Positions 20,714-30,354 are shown, counted from the stretch's first letter. The stretch: 64,000 bases of DNA from Arthrobacter sp. Hiyo8 (GCA_001549895.1 AP014719.1:3410001-3474000), one strand, 5' to 3'. Program-made: numbers and translations. The notes: generated by a model from the sequence alone, not told the origin.

Positions 20714-21817
20714 GTGACTCACTCTGCCGAACACAGCTGGACGCACGCCGGGCACGGCTTGCCGGATGCTGTCGAACCCGCTCCCACCACCACCGCGATC
20801 GCCACTGGCCTGCAGCTTCCTGCCGGTTTTGCGGCTATCGCCAAGGACGTGGAGCTCGGTCCTGCCATCACCACCAACCTTGCCCGCGTGGAAAAGAAGC
20901 TCCGCGAAGCAATCGCCAACTCGGATCCCCTGGCTGACGCAACGTCGCGTCACCTGGTGGAAGCCGGCGGCAAGCGCATCCGCCCGCTGTTGACTCTCCT
21001 GTGTGCCCACCTCGGTGACGCCTCCCGTCCGGAAGTGGTCCAGGCCGCCGTCGTGGTTGAACTGACCCACCTCGCCACCCTCTATCACGACGACGTGATG
21101 GACTCCGCGCCCTACCGCCGCGGTGCCCCCACGGCGCACGAAGTCTGGGGCAACTCGGTAGCCATCCTCACGGGTGACCTGATCTTTGCCCGCGCCTCGA
21201 TCCTGGTGTCAGAGCTCGGTTCGCGTGCCCTGGGGATCCAGGCCCGCACCTTCGAACGCTTGTGCCTCGGGCAACTGCACGAAACCGTGGGCCCACGCGA
21301 AGGCGAGGACGCGGTGGAGCACTACCTCTCCGTCATCGCCGACAAGACCGGTTCCCTGGTTGCCGCCTCGGGCCAGCTGGGTGCCATCTTTGCCGGCGCC
21401 GACGAAGCCTTCGAAGACGTGCTCGTGGAGTACGGCGAGAAGGTCGGCGTGGCCTTCCAACTAGCCGATGACGTCATCGACGTGACCGGCGTCAAGGTTA
21501 AGTCCGGCAAGTCTCCGGGCACAGACCTCCGGGAAGGCGTTCCCACGCTGCCCGTCCTCCTGCTCCGCAAGGCCGCCGACAACGGTGACCACTCCGCCGT
21601 CGAACTCTTGAAGCTGGTTGACGGCGACCTGTCCTCCGATGAAGCCCTGGCCCTGGCCGTCGCGGGGCTCCGCGAGCATCCTGTCACCGCGGAATCCTGG
21701 GTGATCGCGCGCCAATGGTCCGCTGAAGCCATCGAAGCCTTGAAGCCGTTGCCCGAAGGCGTGGTCAAGGAGTCGCTGACCAACTTCGCACACGCTGTAG
21801 TGGAGCGCGCCAGCTAG
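20714..21817 (+). CDS. Polyprenyl diphosphate synthase
   Basis: Trans-prenyltransferase making the long isoprenoid tail of menaquinone; 367 residues, unbroken. The conserved order is GGKRIRPLLTLL, first Asp-rich motif LYHDDVMD, KTGSLVAASGQLG and second Asp-rich motif FQLADDVIDV. The N-terminal extension of about 35 residues is not part of the catalytic fold. Product chain length (hepta-, octa- or nonaprenyl) cannot be read with certainty. Confidence 0.9.
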   Translation: MTHSAEHSWTHAGHGLPDAVEPAPTTTAIATGLQLPAGFAAIAKDVELGPAITTNLARVEKKLREAIANSDPLADATSRHLVEAGGKRIRPLLTLLCAHLGDASRPEVVQAAVVVELTHLATLYHDDVMDSAPYRRGAPTAHEVWGNSVAILTGDLIFARASILVSELGSRALGIQARTFERLCLGQLHETVGPREGEDAVEHYLSVIADKTGSLVAASGQLGAIFAGADEAFEDVLVEYGEKVGVAFQLADDVIDVTGVKVKSGKSPGTDLREGVPTLPVLLLRKAADNGDHSAVELLKLVDGDLSSDEALALAVAGLREHPVTAESWVIARQWSAEAIEALKPLPEGVVKESLTNFAHAVVERAS

Positions 21818-21883
21818 TCCCTGGCGGCGTGGGCAGCCCTGCAGAGGGTGCCGTCGTTCTCGCCCCTTTTCCTTCGTCGCAGA

Positions 21884-21949
21884 CCCAACTGACTCGCAGT
21901 TGTTGTCGTTTTGAGCCGTTATAACGACAACAACTGCGAGCTAGTTGGG
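21884..21949. repeat. 66-bp palindrome, copy A2
   Basis: CCCAACTGACTCGCAGTTGT to GCGAGCTAGTTGGG, exactly 66 bp, 67 bp after the prenyl synthase stop. The variable centre is TTGAGCCGTTAT. It may act as a terminator. Confidence 0.9.
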
Positions 21950-21984
21950 TGGGGCGCGCGGGGGCTGGGCTTAAATGCAATGGC

Positions 21985-22030
21985 CCCGGTTCCTTGCAAC
22001 GCTACGAGTCACGCGCTGCAACGAACCGGG
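21985..22030. repeat. Imperfect inverted repeat
   Basis: CCCGGTTCCTTGCA faces TGCAACGAACCGGG with one-base bulges. It lies between palindrome A2 and a possible small ORF. Function not evident. Confidence 0.4.
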
Positions 22031-22071
22031 ACCATAATCTCCGTTCGCATCAGATCCACCGGAGGCATTTA

Positions 22072-22170
22072 GTGAATCCGGTTACAGCATATGACAACTT
22101 TGTCACGGGTGCAACTTTCCCGGTCAAAGGGATTTTCGGAGTTTTCGGGGAATTCTGCGCGCCGTCCTGA
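22072..22170 (+). CDS. Possible 32-residue small protein
   Basis: GTG 22072 sits 8 nt after a strong GGAGG and opens a 32-codon frame (MNPVTAYDNFVTGATF, then GIFGVFGEFCAPS). Its TGA lies inside the left end of the 86-bp element C1. I do not recognise it. The Shine-Dalgarno spacing is the main support, and a chance ORF is quite possible. Confidence 0.3.
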   Translation: MNPVTAYDNFVTGATFPVKGIFGVFGEFCAPS

Positions 22171-22250
22171 CCTTCTTTGAATTCAAAATGGCCCCGACAC
22201 GCCTGAGAAGGGGTGTGTCCGGCAGTTTATGGACCCAAAGAAGGTCAGGA
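22165..22250. repeat. 86-bp palindromic element, copy C1
   Basis: Perfect inverted ends TCCTGACCTTCTTTG and CAAAGAAGGTCAGGA bound an interior with CCGACACGCCTGAGAAG and GGTGTGTCCGG. The same length and ends occur in C2 on the other side of the next gene. Confidence 0.85.
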
Positions 22251-22323
22251 AGGGCCAGCAAAGTTGTCCACATAGGGGAACCCGGAGCTACTGTCGCCTG
22301 AGCGATGCTGCTGGAGTGGCCAC

Positions 22324-23227
22324 ATGGATATAGTGCAATTCCTCCAGAGGCGGGGCGGTGCGGCCCGGACTGCGCAACTGCTTAGAGCGGGCTTTCCCAA
22401 GTCGGCGTTGGCCCAAGGGCTCCGCAACGGAACGCTCAACCTGTTGCGCCGCGGGATCTACACGATTGAGGGCGCCGATCCAGGCATCGTTGCTGCGTTA
22501 GCGGCGAATGGCGTCTTGACCTGCGTTTCGGCTGTTCGTTTCTACAATTTGTGGCAGCTGCAGGAGCCAGGAGGCGTCCAAGGACTGGGAGTTCCCGGAA
22601 ACCCGAGGCCATCCATCTCAGCTGCGGTAGCGGCCTAGTCCGGGACGGTGTGGTGGACCATGCCCGATGTAGCCATCCGGGCATCCGTACCTTCCTGTGG
22701 CCGGCCTAGCTGATGTCCTTATCCACGCCCTGAGATGCCGACCCGAATTGGAATCCTTGGTAATTGTCCAGTCCGCAGTTAGCCGCGGGTTGATCACCGC
22801 AGACTTCCTTAAGACGAAACTGCAAGGCAACCGCAACGGAGCAGCGAGGGCTGCGCTGGATCTTGTGCTGCCCAGGGCTGATTCCTTGCTGGAAGTGCTC
22901 GCACACACGCACTTTGTCCGGGCGGGTCTCCGGGTCCGGATGCATGTGGAACTGGCGGGGGTGGGGGAGGTGGACTGCCTGATCAACGAGTGCCTTGTAG
23001 TGGAACTCGACGGCCATACGCATCTGGAGCCGCGGCAGGTCAAGAAGGACCGGTACCGGGACAACGCCAGTGTGAAGGGTGGGCTTTTGTCGTTGCACTA
23101 CTTCTACCAGGACGTGGTCCACCGTCCTGAAGAGATGGTCAACGAGGTCTTGACCGTGTTGCGGCACCGGGAAGTCGGCCGCTTCGCCCCCGCAAGATAC
23201 GCGCCCGGGTGGGTGCCGCCGTCGTAA
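22324..23227 (+). CDS. AbiEi-type antitoxin domain / DUF559 endonuclease-like protein (frame-broken)
   Basis: Reconstructed protein of about 300 residues. Residues 1-60 resemble the AbiEi winged helix (RTAQLLRAGFPKSALAQGL, LLRRGIYTI). The C-terminal domain resembles DUF559, a Vsr/PD-(D/E)xK-like nuclease fold (VGEVDCLINECLVVELDGH, KKDRYRDNASVKGG). Two single-base deletions, near 22605 and 22705, hide the linker EAIHLSCGSGLVRDGVVDH. No partner toxin is adjacent. Such proteins are common in actinobacteria with unproven function; defence or DNA repair roles are only suggestions. The gene is bracketed by two 86-bp palindromic elements. Confidence 0.75.
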
Positions 23228-23259
23228 TCCAGCAGCAGACTCCACCAAAGCGCGGACCG

Positions 23260-23345
23260 TCCTGACCTTCTTTGGCACGAAAAAAGCCGCGACACACCCT
23301 GATCCAGGTGTGTCGTGGCTCCTCGAAATTCAGAGAGGGTCAGGA
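23260..23345. repeat. 86-bp palindromic element, copy C2, also a terminator
   Basis: Starts TCCTGACCTTCTTTGG and ends GGGTCAGGA, 86 bp like C1. The inner stem GCGACACACC/GGTGTGTCG is followed on the minus strand by six T residues, so it should terminate the SMI1-like gene. Confidence 0.85.
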
Positions 23346-23378
23346 AGGCGCGGCGCCCACTAAAGCCCCCCAAAAACC

Positions 23379-23801
23379 CTAGTCTTCGTCGCTGAAGGCC
23401 CAGTCGAACATGTCGAACACGAACTCGGAGAACGTGCCTTCTTCGGATTTCCATTGGCCGCGGGCGTTGTTGCGGCGCCACACGATGGGATCCGGGACGC
23501 CGAGGTCGCCTACGCGGAAGCCCCAAGTGAACTGCTCTTCCTCGTCCTCCAAGAACATGAGGAAACCTTCGTCGTCCACTTCGAGCTCTTCGGGGTCCCA
23601 GAAGTAGTGGTAGGCCTCCATGAGGTCCTCGCAACCACCGAGGGCGAGGTAGAACTCGCGCAGCACCATGGGAATGGTGAACGAGTGGGCGGACAGGGCC
23701 TCGTCCAGCTCAGCGGCGGACAGCCCGTCTTCTTCCTGCCATTCGTCCTCGAGATACTTCGGTACAAGCGCGCGGAACTTCTCGAGGAACATGTCAGTCA
23801 T
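23379..23801 (-). CDS. SMI1/KNR4-like (SUKH) small acidic protein
   Basis: 140 residues, very acidic, unbroken. Sequence such as LREFYLALGGCEDLMEAYHYF and FLMFLEDEEEQFTWGFRV resembles SUKH/SMI1-KNR4 proteins. These often serve as immunity proteins to toxins, but many family members are solitary and unassigned. No toxin gene is adjacent. ATG 23801 has TAGGAT 6 nt upstream and no Shine-Dalgarno sequence, suggesting a leaderless transcript. Family call is moderate. Confidence 0.6.
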   Translation of the reverse strand: MTDMFLEKFRALVPKYLEDEWQEEDGLSAAELDEALSAHSFTIPMVLREFYLALGGCEDLMEAYHYFWDPEELEVDDEGFLMFLEDEEEQFTWGFRVGDLGVPDPIVWRRNNARGQWKSEEGTFSEFVFDMFDWAFSDED

Positions 23802-23807
23802 GCTCCC

Positions 23808-23813
23808 ATCCTA
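23808..23813 (-). promoter_or_regulatory. SMI1-like gene -10 element, leaderless start
   Basis: TAGGAT on the minus strand, 6 nt before ATG 23801. Confidence 0.45.
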
Positions 23814-23814
23814 G

Positions 23815-24495
23815 CTAATCGCGGCCACGGGAATCGGCGCCCGGGACACCCCGGCGCGGTGCCATCCCGGACCGCGAGGGCACCCGCCAACCACGCCGCC
23901 AAGCCAGCACCCGGAAGGCGAAAACCCAGCCGGCAACCAAGGCCGCCGTCAGTCCATTGAAGGCGCCGATGTTCCAGAGCAGTGCGGTCAGGGCGGCCCC
24001 CGTGAGGGCCGGCAGGGCGTAGAGATCCCGTGCGTTGAAGAGGGTGGGAATTTCGTTGGCTGTGATGTCGCGGAGCAAGCCGCCACCCACAGCCGTGGTG
24101 ACTCCCAACAAGATTGCAGCCACCGGATTCATCCCAGCGGCCAGTGCCTTGAGCGTCCCCGTGATGCAGAACAAGGCCAGCCCGCCGGCGTCGAACAGTG
24201 TCAAGAGGGACGTGAAGCGCTGGATGCTCGAAAACAGGAAGTACACCAGCCCCGCGGCCAACAAGGGTGGCAGCAGGTACACCGGGTTGGTGAACGCCGC
24301 GGGCGGGCCGGCATTGATGACGATGTCTCGGATGACGCCGCCGCCCAGGCCGACCAGCGAAGCCAAGAGGAGCGAGCCGATGATGTCGAACTGCTTCTTG
24401 GCCGCGAGCAAGGATCCGGACACGGCGAAAAAGAAGACGCCGGCCAGATCCAGCCATACCAGCGCAAGGTCAAAAGTGAACAAATGCAGCTCCAT
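23815..24495 (-). CDS. TRIC-type cation channel (UPF0126) membrane protein
   Basis: Integral membrane protein of 226 residues with two related three-helix halves. Each contains a glycine-rich motif (LVGLGGGVIRDIVI and TTAVGGGLLRDITAN). This duplication is the mark of prokaryotic TRIC/UPF0126 channels, which conduct monovalent cations. Unbroken. It is divergent from the sirohydrochlorin chelatase gene. The C-terminal tail is basic and variable. Confidence 0.85.
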   Translation of the reverse strand: MELHLFTFDLALVWLDLAGVFFFAVSGSLLAAKKQFDIIGSLLLASLVGLGGGVIRDIVINAGPPAAFTNPVYLLPPLLAAGLVYFLFSSIQRFTSLLTLFDAGGLALFCITGTLKALAAGMNPVAAILLGVTTAVGGGLLRDITANEIPTLFNARDLYALPALTGAALTALLWNIGAFNGLTAALVAGWVFAFRVLAWRRGWRVPSRSGMAPRRGVPGADSRGRD

Positions 24496-24546
24496 TCTTC
24501 GTTCACAGACGGGCGATCATGCTCGCCCAACGTTACGCTTGCACGC

Positions 24547-25242
24547 ATGAACAGCCCCGTCTTGATCGCGTGCGCCCACGGAACCCGGAACGTCGAAGGG
24601 CAGGCCGCTATCCGCCAGGTCATGGCCGAGATTGAGGCCTTGCGCCCCGGCCTGACCGTCGTTGAGGCCTACGTAGACGTCCAGGAGCCCGAGTTGGGCG
24701 GCGTGGTGGCCGGGCTCCCGGAAGGCACGCCCGCCGTCGTCGTTCCTTTGCTGCTCAGCACCGGCTACCACGTCAAGGTGGACATCCCCAAGGCGATCAA
24801 GTCCCGCCCGAGGTGTCCGCGGCGCCGCCGCTGGGCCGGATCCGCGGCTCGCGGAGCTGCTCGCCGCACGGCTGCGCGACTCGGCCTGGGCGACGACGAC
24901 GGCGTCCTGCTCGCCGCCGCGGGCTCGTCGCTGCCGGACGGTTCCGTCGATTCGGAAGAGCAGGCGCGCCAGCTCGCCGAGCTGCTGCCCAACAAGGTGC
25001 GCGTCGCCTATGGCGCGAGTGCCGAGCCGAACGTGCCCGACGGCGTCGCGGCCCTACGCGCGGAAGTCACCGACGAGGGCGGCCGGGTGGTCGTGTCCTC
25101 GTATCTGCTGGCCACGGGCTACTTCCACGACCAGCTGTCCAAGGCCGGCGCCGACGTCGTGACGGCGCCACTGCTGCCCTCTCCGGTGCTCGCGGAGATC
25201 GCCTTGGAACGCTACGACGCGGCGGTTGCCGCTCGCTCCTGA
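24547..25242 (+). CDS. Sirohydrochlorin chelatase-like protein, CbiX/SirB type
   Basis: Inserts metal into sirohydrochlorin; here probably Fe for the siroheme of the sulfite reductase encoded next. N-terminal ACAHGTRN carries the catalytic His, then VVVPLLLSTGYHVKVDIP. A second half has VRVAYGASAEPNVPDGV and SSYLLATGYFHDQL. The frame looks intact, but residues about 86-113 (Arg-rich) are out of frame. Other frames read PEVSAAPPLG then LAELLAARLRDS, so three deletions cancel between about 24805 and 24885. ATG 24547 is 7 nt after TACGCT. Confidence 0.85.
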   Translation: MNSPVLIACAHGTRNVEGQAAIRQVMAEIEALRPGLTVVEAYVDVQEPELGGVVAGLPEGTPAVVVPLLLSTGYHVKVDIPKAIKSRPRCPRRRRWAGSAARGAARRTAARLGLGDDDGVLLAAAGSSLPDGSVDSEEQARQLAELLPNKVRVAYGASAEPNVPDGVAALRAEVTDEGGRVVVSSYLLATGYFHDQLSKAGADVVTAPLLPSPVLAEIALERYDAAVAARS

Positions 25243-25311
25243 GCGGGCATGTCGAATGCACAGCGCGGCCAGCTGAACAAGGCCCGACGGCGGTTCGTGA
25301 CGAAATGTTTC

Positions 25312-25369
25312 CCTAGGTGACTTTCCGTTTCCCGGACCTTTGTTACGCCTCTCTGGCCAGCCCTACAGT
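25312..25369 (+). promoter_or_regulatory. Sulfite reductase promoter and conserved upstream box
   Basis: The -35 TTGTTA (25340-25345) and -10 TACAGT (25364-25369) are 18 bp apart. The -10 ends 6 nt before ATG 25376, giving a leaderless mRNA. CCTAGGTGACT (25312) and TTTCCCGGACCTTTG (25328-25342) are also found before cysG, and partly before the ssu-type operon. Confidence 0.65.
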
Positions 25370-25375
25370 CGATGC

Positions 25376-27120
25376 ATGACTGATACAGCTCTAGCCGGAG
25401 CGTCTGCGGACGAGGCTGCACCCAAGCGCCCGGCCCGCACCGCCCGTCCTGCCGCTAAACCCCATGGCCAGTGGAAGGTTGACGGCACCGCGCCGCTCAA
25501 CGCCAACGAAACCTGGAAGCAGGAAGACAACGGGCTCAACGTCCGCGAGCGTATCGAGTCTGTCTACTCCAAGCACGGCTTCGACTCGATCGACGGTACG
25601 GACCTCCACGGCCGTTTCCGCTGGTGGGGCCTCTACACCCAGCGCAAGCCCGGGATCGACGGCGGCAAGACCGCCACGCTTGAGCCGCACGAGCTCGAGG
25701 ACAAGTACTTCATGCTCCGCGTGAGGATCGACGGCGGTGCGCTCACCACTGAGCAGTTGCGCGTCATCGGCCAGATCTCCGTGGACTTCGCCCGCGGCAG
25801 CGCCGACCTGACGGACCGCCAGAACATCCAGCTGCACTGGATCCGGGTGGAGGACGTGCCCGAAATCTGGCGCCGCCTCGAATCCGTCGGCCTGTCCACC
25901 ACCGAGGCTTGCGGCGACGTCCCGCGCGTCATCCTGGGCTCACCGGTTGCCGGCATCGCCAAGGACGAGATCATCGATCCCACGCCGCTGATCCACGAAC
26001 TCGCGGAGCGCTTCATCGGCGACCCCGAGCTCGCCAACCTGCCGCGCAAATACAAGACCGCCATCACCGGCCACCCCTCGCAGGACGTGGTCCACGAGAT
26101 CAACGACTTCGGCCTGGTCGGCATGGTCCACCCCGAACTCGGCGTCGGCTATGACCTCTGGGTAGGCGGCGCGCTGTCCACCAACCCGATGCTCGCCAAG
26201 CGCCTCGGCGCGTTCGTGAAGCCTGAGGAAGCCGCCGAAGTGTGGCTCGGCGTCACCAGCATCTTCCGCGACTACGGTTACCGCCGCATGCGCACCAAGG
26301 CACGCCTGAAGTTCCTCATGGCCGACTGGGGTCCCGAAAAGTTCCGCCAGATCCTTGAGGACGAATACCTCGGCTTCAAGCTTTCCGACGGCCCGCAGCG
26401 CCCAAGCCCTCGACCCCGGGCGACCACGTCGGCATCCACGAGCAGAAGGACGGCAAGTTCTTCATCGGAGCCACACCATTGGCCGGTCGTCTCTCCGGAA
26501 GCCAACTCGTGAAGCTCGCGGACACCCTCGAAGCCCGCGGCTCCTTCCGCCTGCGCACCACGCCGCACCAGAAGATCGTTGTGCTGGACGTCGCCAAGGA
26601 GCAGGTGGAACCGCTCGTCGCCGAACTGGACACCCTAGGCCTCTCCGCCCGCCCGTCCGTGTTCCGCCGCGGCACCATCGCCTGCACCGGCATCGAATTC
26701 TGCAAGCTCGCCATCGTGGAAACCAAGGTCACGGCAGCCACCGCCGTCGCCGAGCTGGAACGCCGCCTGGCCGACCTCGCGGACAGCGGCCAGTTGCCCC
26801 AGGCATTGTCCCTGCACATCAACGGCTGCCCCAACTCCTGCGCCCGCATCCAGACCGCGGACATCGGGCTCAAGGGCATGATGCTGCCAACGCCCGACGG
26901 CGACCCCACCCCGGGCTTCCAGGTTCACCTGGGCGGCGGGCTGGCTTCGTCCAACCGCGAAGAAGCAGGCCTCGGACGCACCGTGCGCGGCCTCAAGGTT
27001 TACGTCGAGGACCTGCCCGATTACGTAGAGCGGGTAGTCCGGAAGTTCGTGGCCGACCGTGCCGAAGGCCAGACCTTCGCCGAATGGGCACACTCCGCAG
27101 ATGAAGGAGATCTCCAGTGA
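25376..27120 (+). CDS. Ferredoxin-dependent sulfite (or nitrite) reductase (frame-broken)
   Basis: Siroheme/[4Fe-4S] enzyme reducing sulfite to sulfide by six electrons. The first half has TDRQNIQLHWIRVEDVPEIW and ACGDVPRVI. The cluster ligands lie in TACTGIEFCKLA and NGCPNSCARIQ. A deletion near 26395 splits the protein after FKLSDG. The next gene is an APS reductase overlapping by 4 bp, which supports sulfite over nitrite as substrate. A long Ala/Pro/Arg-rich N-terminus precedes the fold. The promoter is shared in design with cysG. Electrons probably come from ferredoxin recycled by FprA (35.9 kb). Confidence 0.9.
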
Positions 27121-27882
27121 CCAATCCCCAGCCACTCCCCAACCTCGCAAGCTCGGCCGGGGACCCCGGTGGCCGTGGGCCCTGCCAGCGCTCCCACGAC
27201 GAACTCAAGGCCATCGCCGAATCCGGTGCCGCCGAGCTTGGCTGGAACGCGCCCGCCCGCGACGTCATCGCCTGGGTTGCCCGCAACTTCGAACTGCCCG
27301 CCGTCGCCGTGGCCTGCTCCATGGCCGACGCCGTGCTGCCGGCCCTGGTCGCGGACCAGTTTCCCGGCGTCGACGTCCTCTTCCTGGAGACCGGCTACCA
27401 CTTCCCGGAAACCCACGCCACGCGGGACGAACTCGCCGCTAACCTGCGCGTGAACATCGTGGACGTGCTCCCCGAGAACACCGTGGAGCAGCAGGACCGC
27501 CTCCTCGGCAAGGACCTGTTTGCCCGTGACGCCGCCCAGTGCTGCGCGCTCCGCAAGGTCCAGCCGCTGCGCCGGACCCTCGCCGGCTACGAAGTCTGGT
27601 TCACCGGAGTCCGCCGCGACGAGGCACCCACCCGGACCAACACCCCGCTGATCACCTGGGACGAGGCCAACGGATTGGTCAAGGTCAACCCGATGGCCGA
27701 CTGGAGCTTTGACCAGTTGGTCCAGTACTCCGAAGACAACATCCTTCCCGTCAACCCCCTCCTGAGCCAGGGCTACCCGTCCATCGGATGCCAGCCCTGC
27801 ACCCGCAAAGTGGCCCGGGAGCGGACCCCGCTCCGGCCGCTGGGCAGGAACCGACAAGACAGAATGCGGACTACACGTATGA
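27117..27882 (+). CDS. cysH: Assimilatory APS reductase (frame-broken)
   Basis: Thiol-dependent reductase forming sulfite from APS. CxxC-type cluster ligands are seen in QCCALRKVQPL and GCQPCTR, typical of the [4Fe-4S] APS (not PAPS) class. This agrees with the absence of an APS kinase gene. Two deletions in C runs near 27810 and 27825 remove the natural end. Restoring them gives VAPGADPRSGRWAG then [10 protein letters not shown] and a TGA at 27880-27882 overlapping the cysD ATG. Uncorrected, the frame runs on into cysD and looks like a fusion. Confidence 0.9.
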
Positions 27883-28864
27883 GCATCTACACAACCAACG
27901 AGGACACGGAGCTGTCAGTGCTGGAAAAGGACCTTGTGGAGACGCCGACTGCCGCCCAGGCTCTGCGGTCGGCCCGCCTCTCGTCTTTGGACACCCTCGA
28001 GTCCGAGGCCATCCATATCATCCGCGAGGTTGTTGCCGAGTTCGAGAAGCCTGCGCTGCTGTTCTCCGGTGGCAAGGATTCCGTGGTCATGCTGCACCTG
28101 GCCACCAAGGCGTTCTGGCCTGGCAAGGTTCCGTTCCCCGTGCTGCACGTGGACACCGGCCATAACTTCCCCGAGGTCATCGACTTCCGCGACCGCACGG
28201 TGGAGCGCCTGGGCCTCAAGCTCGTGGTGGGTTCCGTCCAGGAGTTCATCGACCGTGGCGAGCTCGCCGAGCGTGCCGATGGTACCCGCAACCCGTTGCA
28301 GACCGTGCCGCTCCTGGACGCCATCCAGCGCAACAAGTTCGACGCCGTTTTCGGCGGCGGACGTCGCGACGAGGACAAGGCCCGTGCCAAGGAGCGCATC
28401 CTGAGCCTGCGCGACGAGTTCGGCCAGTGGGATCCCCGCAACCAGCGCCCGAACTGTGGAACCTGTACAACGGCCGCCACACCGTGGGCCAGCACGTCCG
28501 GGCGTTCCCCATCAGCAACTGGACCGAGCTGGACGTGTGGCGCTACATCGAGCGCGAAGGCATTGAGCTGCCCGGCCTTTATTACGCCCACGAGCGCGAG
28601 GTCTACGAACGCGACGGTATGTGGCGCGCAGTCGGCGAGGTTTCCATGCCGCTTCCGCACGAGGAAGTCGTCACCAAGCTAGTCCGCTACCGCACTGTGG
28701 GCGACATGTCCTGCACCGGCGCGGTCGTTTCCGACGCCCGCACGGTTGCCGACGTCGTCGTTGAAGTTGCCGCATCCACACTCACCGAACGTGGCGCCAC
28801 CCGTGCAGATGACCGCATCTCCGAGGCAGCCATGGAAGACCGCAAGAAGGACGGCTACTTCTAA
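27879..28864 (+). CDS. cysD: Sulfate adenylyltransferase subunit 2 (frame-broken)
   Basis: ATP-sulfurylase small subunit, which activates sulfate to APS with CysN. The PP-loop motif [14 protein letters not shown] and the downstream [15 protein letters not shown] are diagnostic. One deletion in a C run near 28450 splits QRP from [10 protein letters not shown]. The stop overlaps the cysN start (TAATG). Start ATG 27879 ([17 protein letters not shown]) overlaps the corrected cysH stop. Confidence 0.92.
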
Positions 28865-30273
28865 TGAGCACCGAAACCGCACTCCTGGAGACCGGCCTGC
28901 GCGAATCAACGCTGTTCCGTTTCGCCACCGCTGGATCCGTCGACGACGGCAAGTCCACCCTGGTGGGCCGCCTGCTGCACGATTCCAAGGCGATCCTCGC
29001 GGACCAGCTCGACGCCGTCGCCCGCACCTCTGCCGACCGTGGCTTCGGCGGAGCCGGCGCCACCGGCAGCCAGGCCATCGACCTTGCCCTCCTGACCGAC
29101 GGCCTTCGCGCCGAACGGGAACAGGGCATCACCATCGATGTCGCCTACCGCTACTTCGCCACGGACCGCCGCAGCTTCATCCTCGCGGACTGCCCGGCCA
29201 CGTTCAGTACACCAAGAACACGGTGACGGGCGCATCCACTGCGGATGCCGTCGTCGTACTCATTGACGCCCGCAAGGGAGTCCTGGAGCAGACCCGCCGC
29301 CACTTGTCGGTGCTGCAGTTGCTGCGCGTGGCGCACGTAATCGTCGCCGTGAACAAGATCGACCTCGTGGACTTCAGCGAGTCGGTCTTCCGCGAGATCG
29401 AGACGGACGTGCAGAAGGTTGCCCGCGAGCTTGGCTTGGGCAGCGATGGGATTGCCGACGTCGCGGTCATCCCGGTATCGGCGCTCGACGGCGACAACGT
29501 CGTGGACCGCTCGGACCGCACCCCCTGGTACAGCGGCCCGGCCTGCTCGAAGTCCTGGAAACCCTTCCGGCCGCCGATGAGCTCGAAAGCCACTTGGAGA
29601 GCTTCCGCTTCCCGGTCCAGCTGGTCATCCGCCCGCAGGGCGCGCTGGCTCCCGACGCCGTCGCCGCAGGGCTCGACGTCGAGGCGTACCGCGACTACCG
29701 CGCCTACGCCGGCCAGATCACGGAGGGACCGTGAAGCTTGGCGACAAGGTCACTGTCCTGAGCCCGGGCCACGAGCCCAGGATCACCACCGTGACCGGGA
29801 TCGACTTCGCCGGCAGCGAATTGGCCGAGGCTACTGCTCCGCAATCCGTGGCGATCCGCCTGGCCGATGAAATCGACATCGCCCGCGGTGACACCATTGC
29901 CGCAGCAGGGACGGTGCGCGAGAGCTCGGCCGACCTGTACGCCGCGCTGTGCTGGCTTTCGCCGAAGCCGTTGCGCGAAGGTGCCAAGGTGCTCGTGAAG
30001 CACGGGACCCGCACCGTCCAGGCGTTGGTCCGCAATGTGACGGGCAAGCTGGACCTGGCCACGTTCAACGTCGAGGCTGCTTCCAGCCTTGAGCTGAACG
30101 ACATCGGTAACGCCCAGCTTCGACTGGCCGCGCCGTTGCCCTTGGAGAACTACCTGCACCACCGCCGCACGGGCGCGTTCCTGGTGATCGATCCCGTGGA
30201 CGGCAACACGCTCGCGGCCGGCTTGGTGAAGGACCACCCGGGCGACCATGAGGACGAACGTTACGTCATCTGA
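28864..30273 (+). CDS. cysN: Sulfate adenylyltransferase subunit 1 (frame-broken)
   Basis: GTPase subunit of ATP sulfurylase. G1 is [10 protein letters not shown]3 is DCPGH once a deletion near 29200 is repaired, and G4 is NKIDLVD. Beta-barrel domains follow ([18 protein letters not shown]). Further deletions lie near 29540 ([10 protein letters not shown] restored) and 29727. The end, HEDERYVI, leaves no CysC kinase domain, again consistent with direct APS reduction. A strong terminator follows. Confidence 0.92.
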
Positions 30274-30289
30274 CGTTCTCGATGACCGG

Positions 30290-30354
30290 AACCGCAGCTT
30301 GTTTCCCAAACCCGGCCTTCAAGGCTTGGGGTGGGAAACAAGCTGCGGTTTTTT
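30290..30354 (+). terminator. Rho-independent terminator of the sir-cysHDN operon
   Basis: A 19-bp perfect stem (AACCGCAGCTTGTTTCCCA and its complement at 30332-30350) runs into a T tract, 16 bp after the cysN stop. Confidence 0.9.

Noticed and set aside
22165..23345. Insertion sequence made of C1, gene and C2
   Set aside because: The enclosed protein has no transposase motif and no target-site duplication is visible; kept only as a finding about possible mobility.
25243..25375. Possible cobalamin or SAM riboswitch before sulfite reductase
   Set aside because: The predicted transcript has no 5' leader, so there is no room for one, and no conserved riboswitch core is visible.
27117..28682. 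CysH-CysD fusion protein
   Set aside because: Two missing C bases explain the read-through; the restored overlap of stop and start is the normal arrangement.
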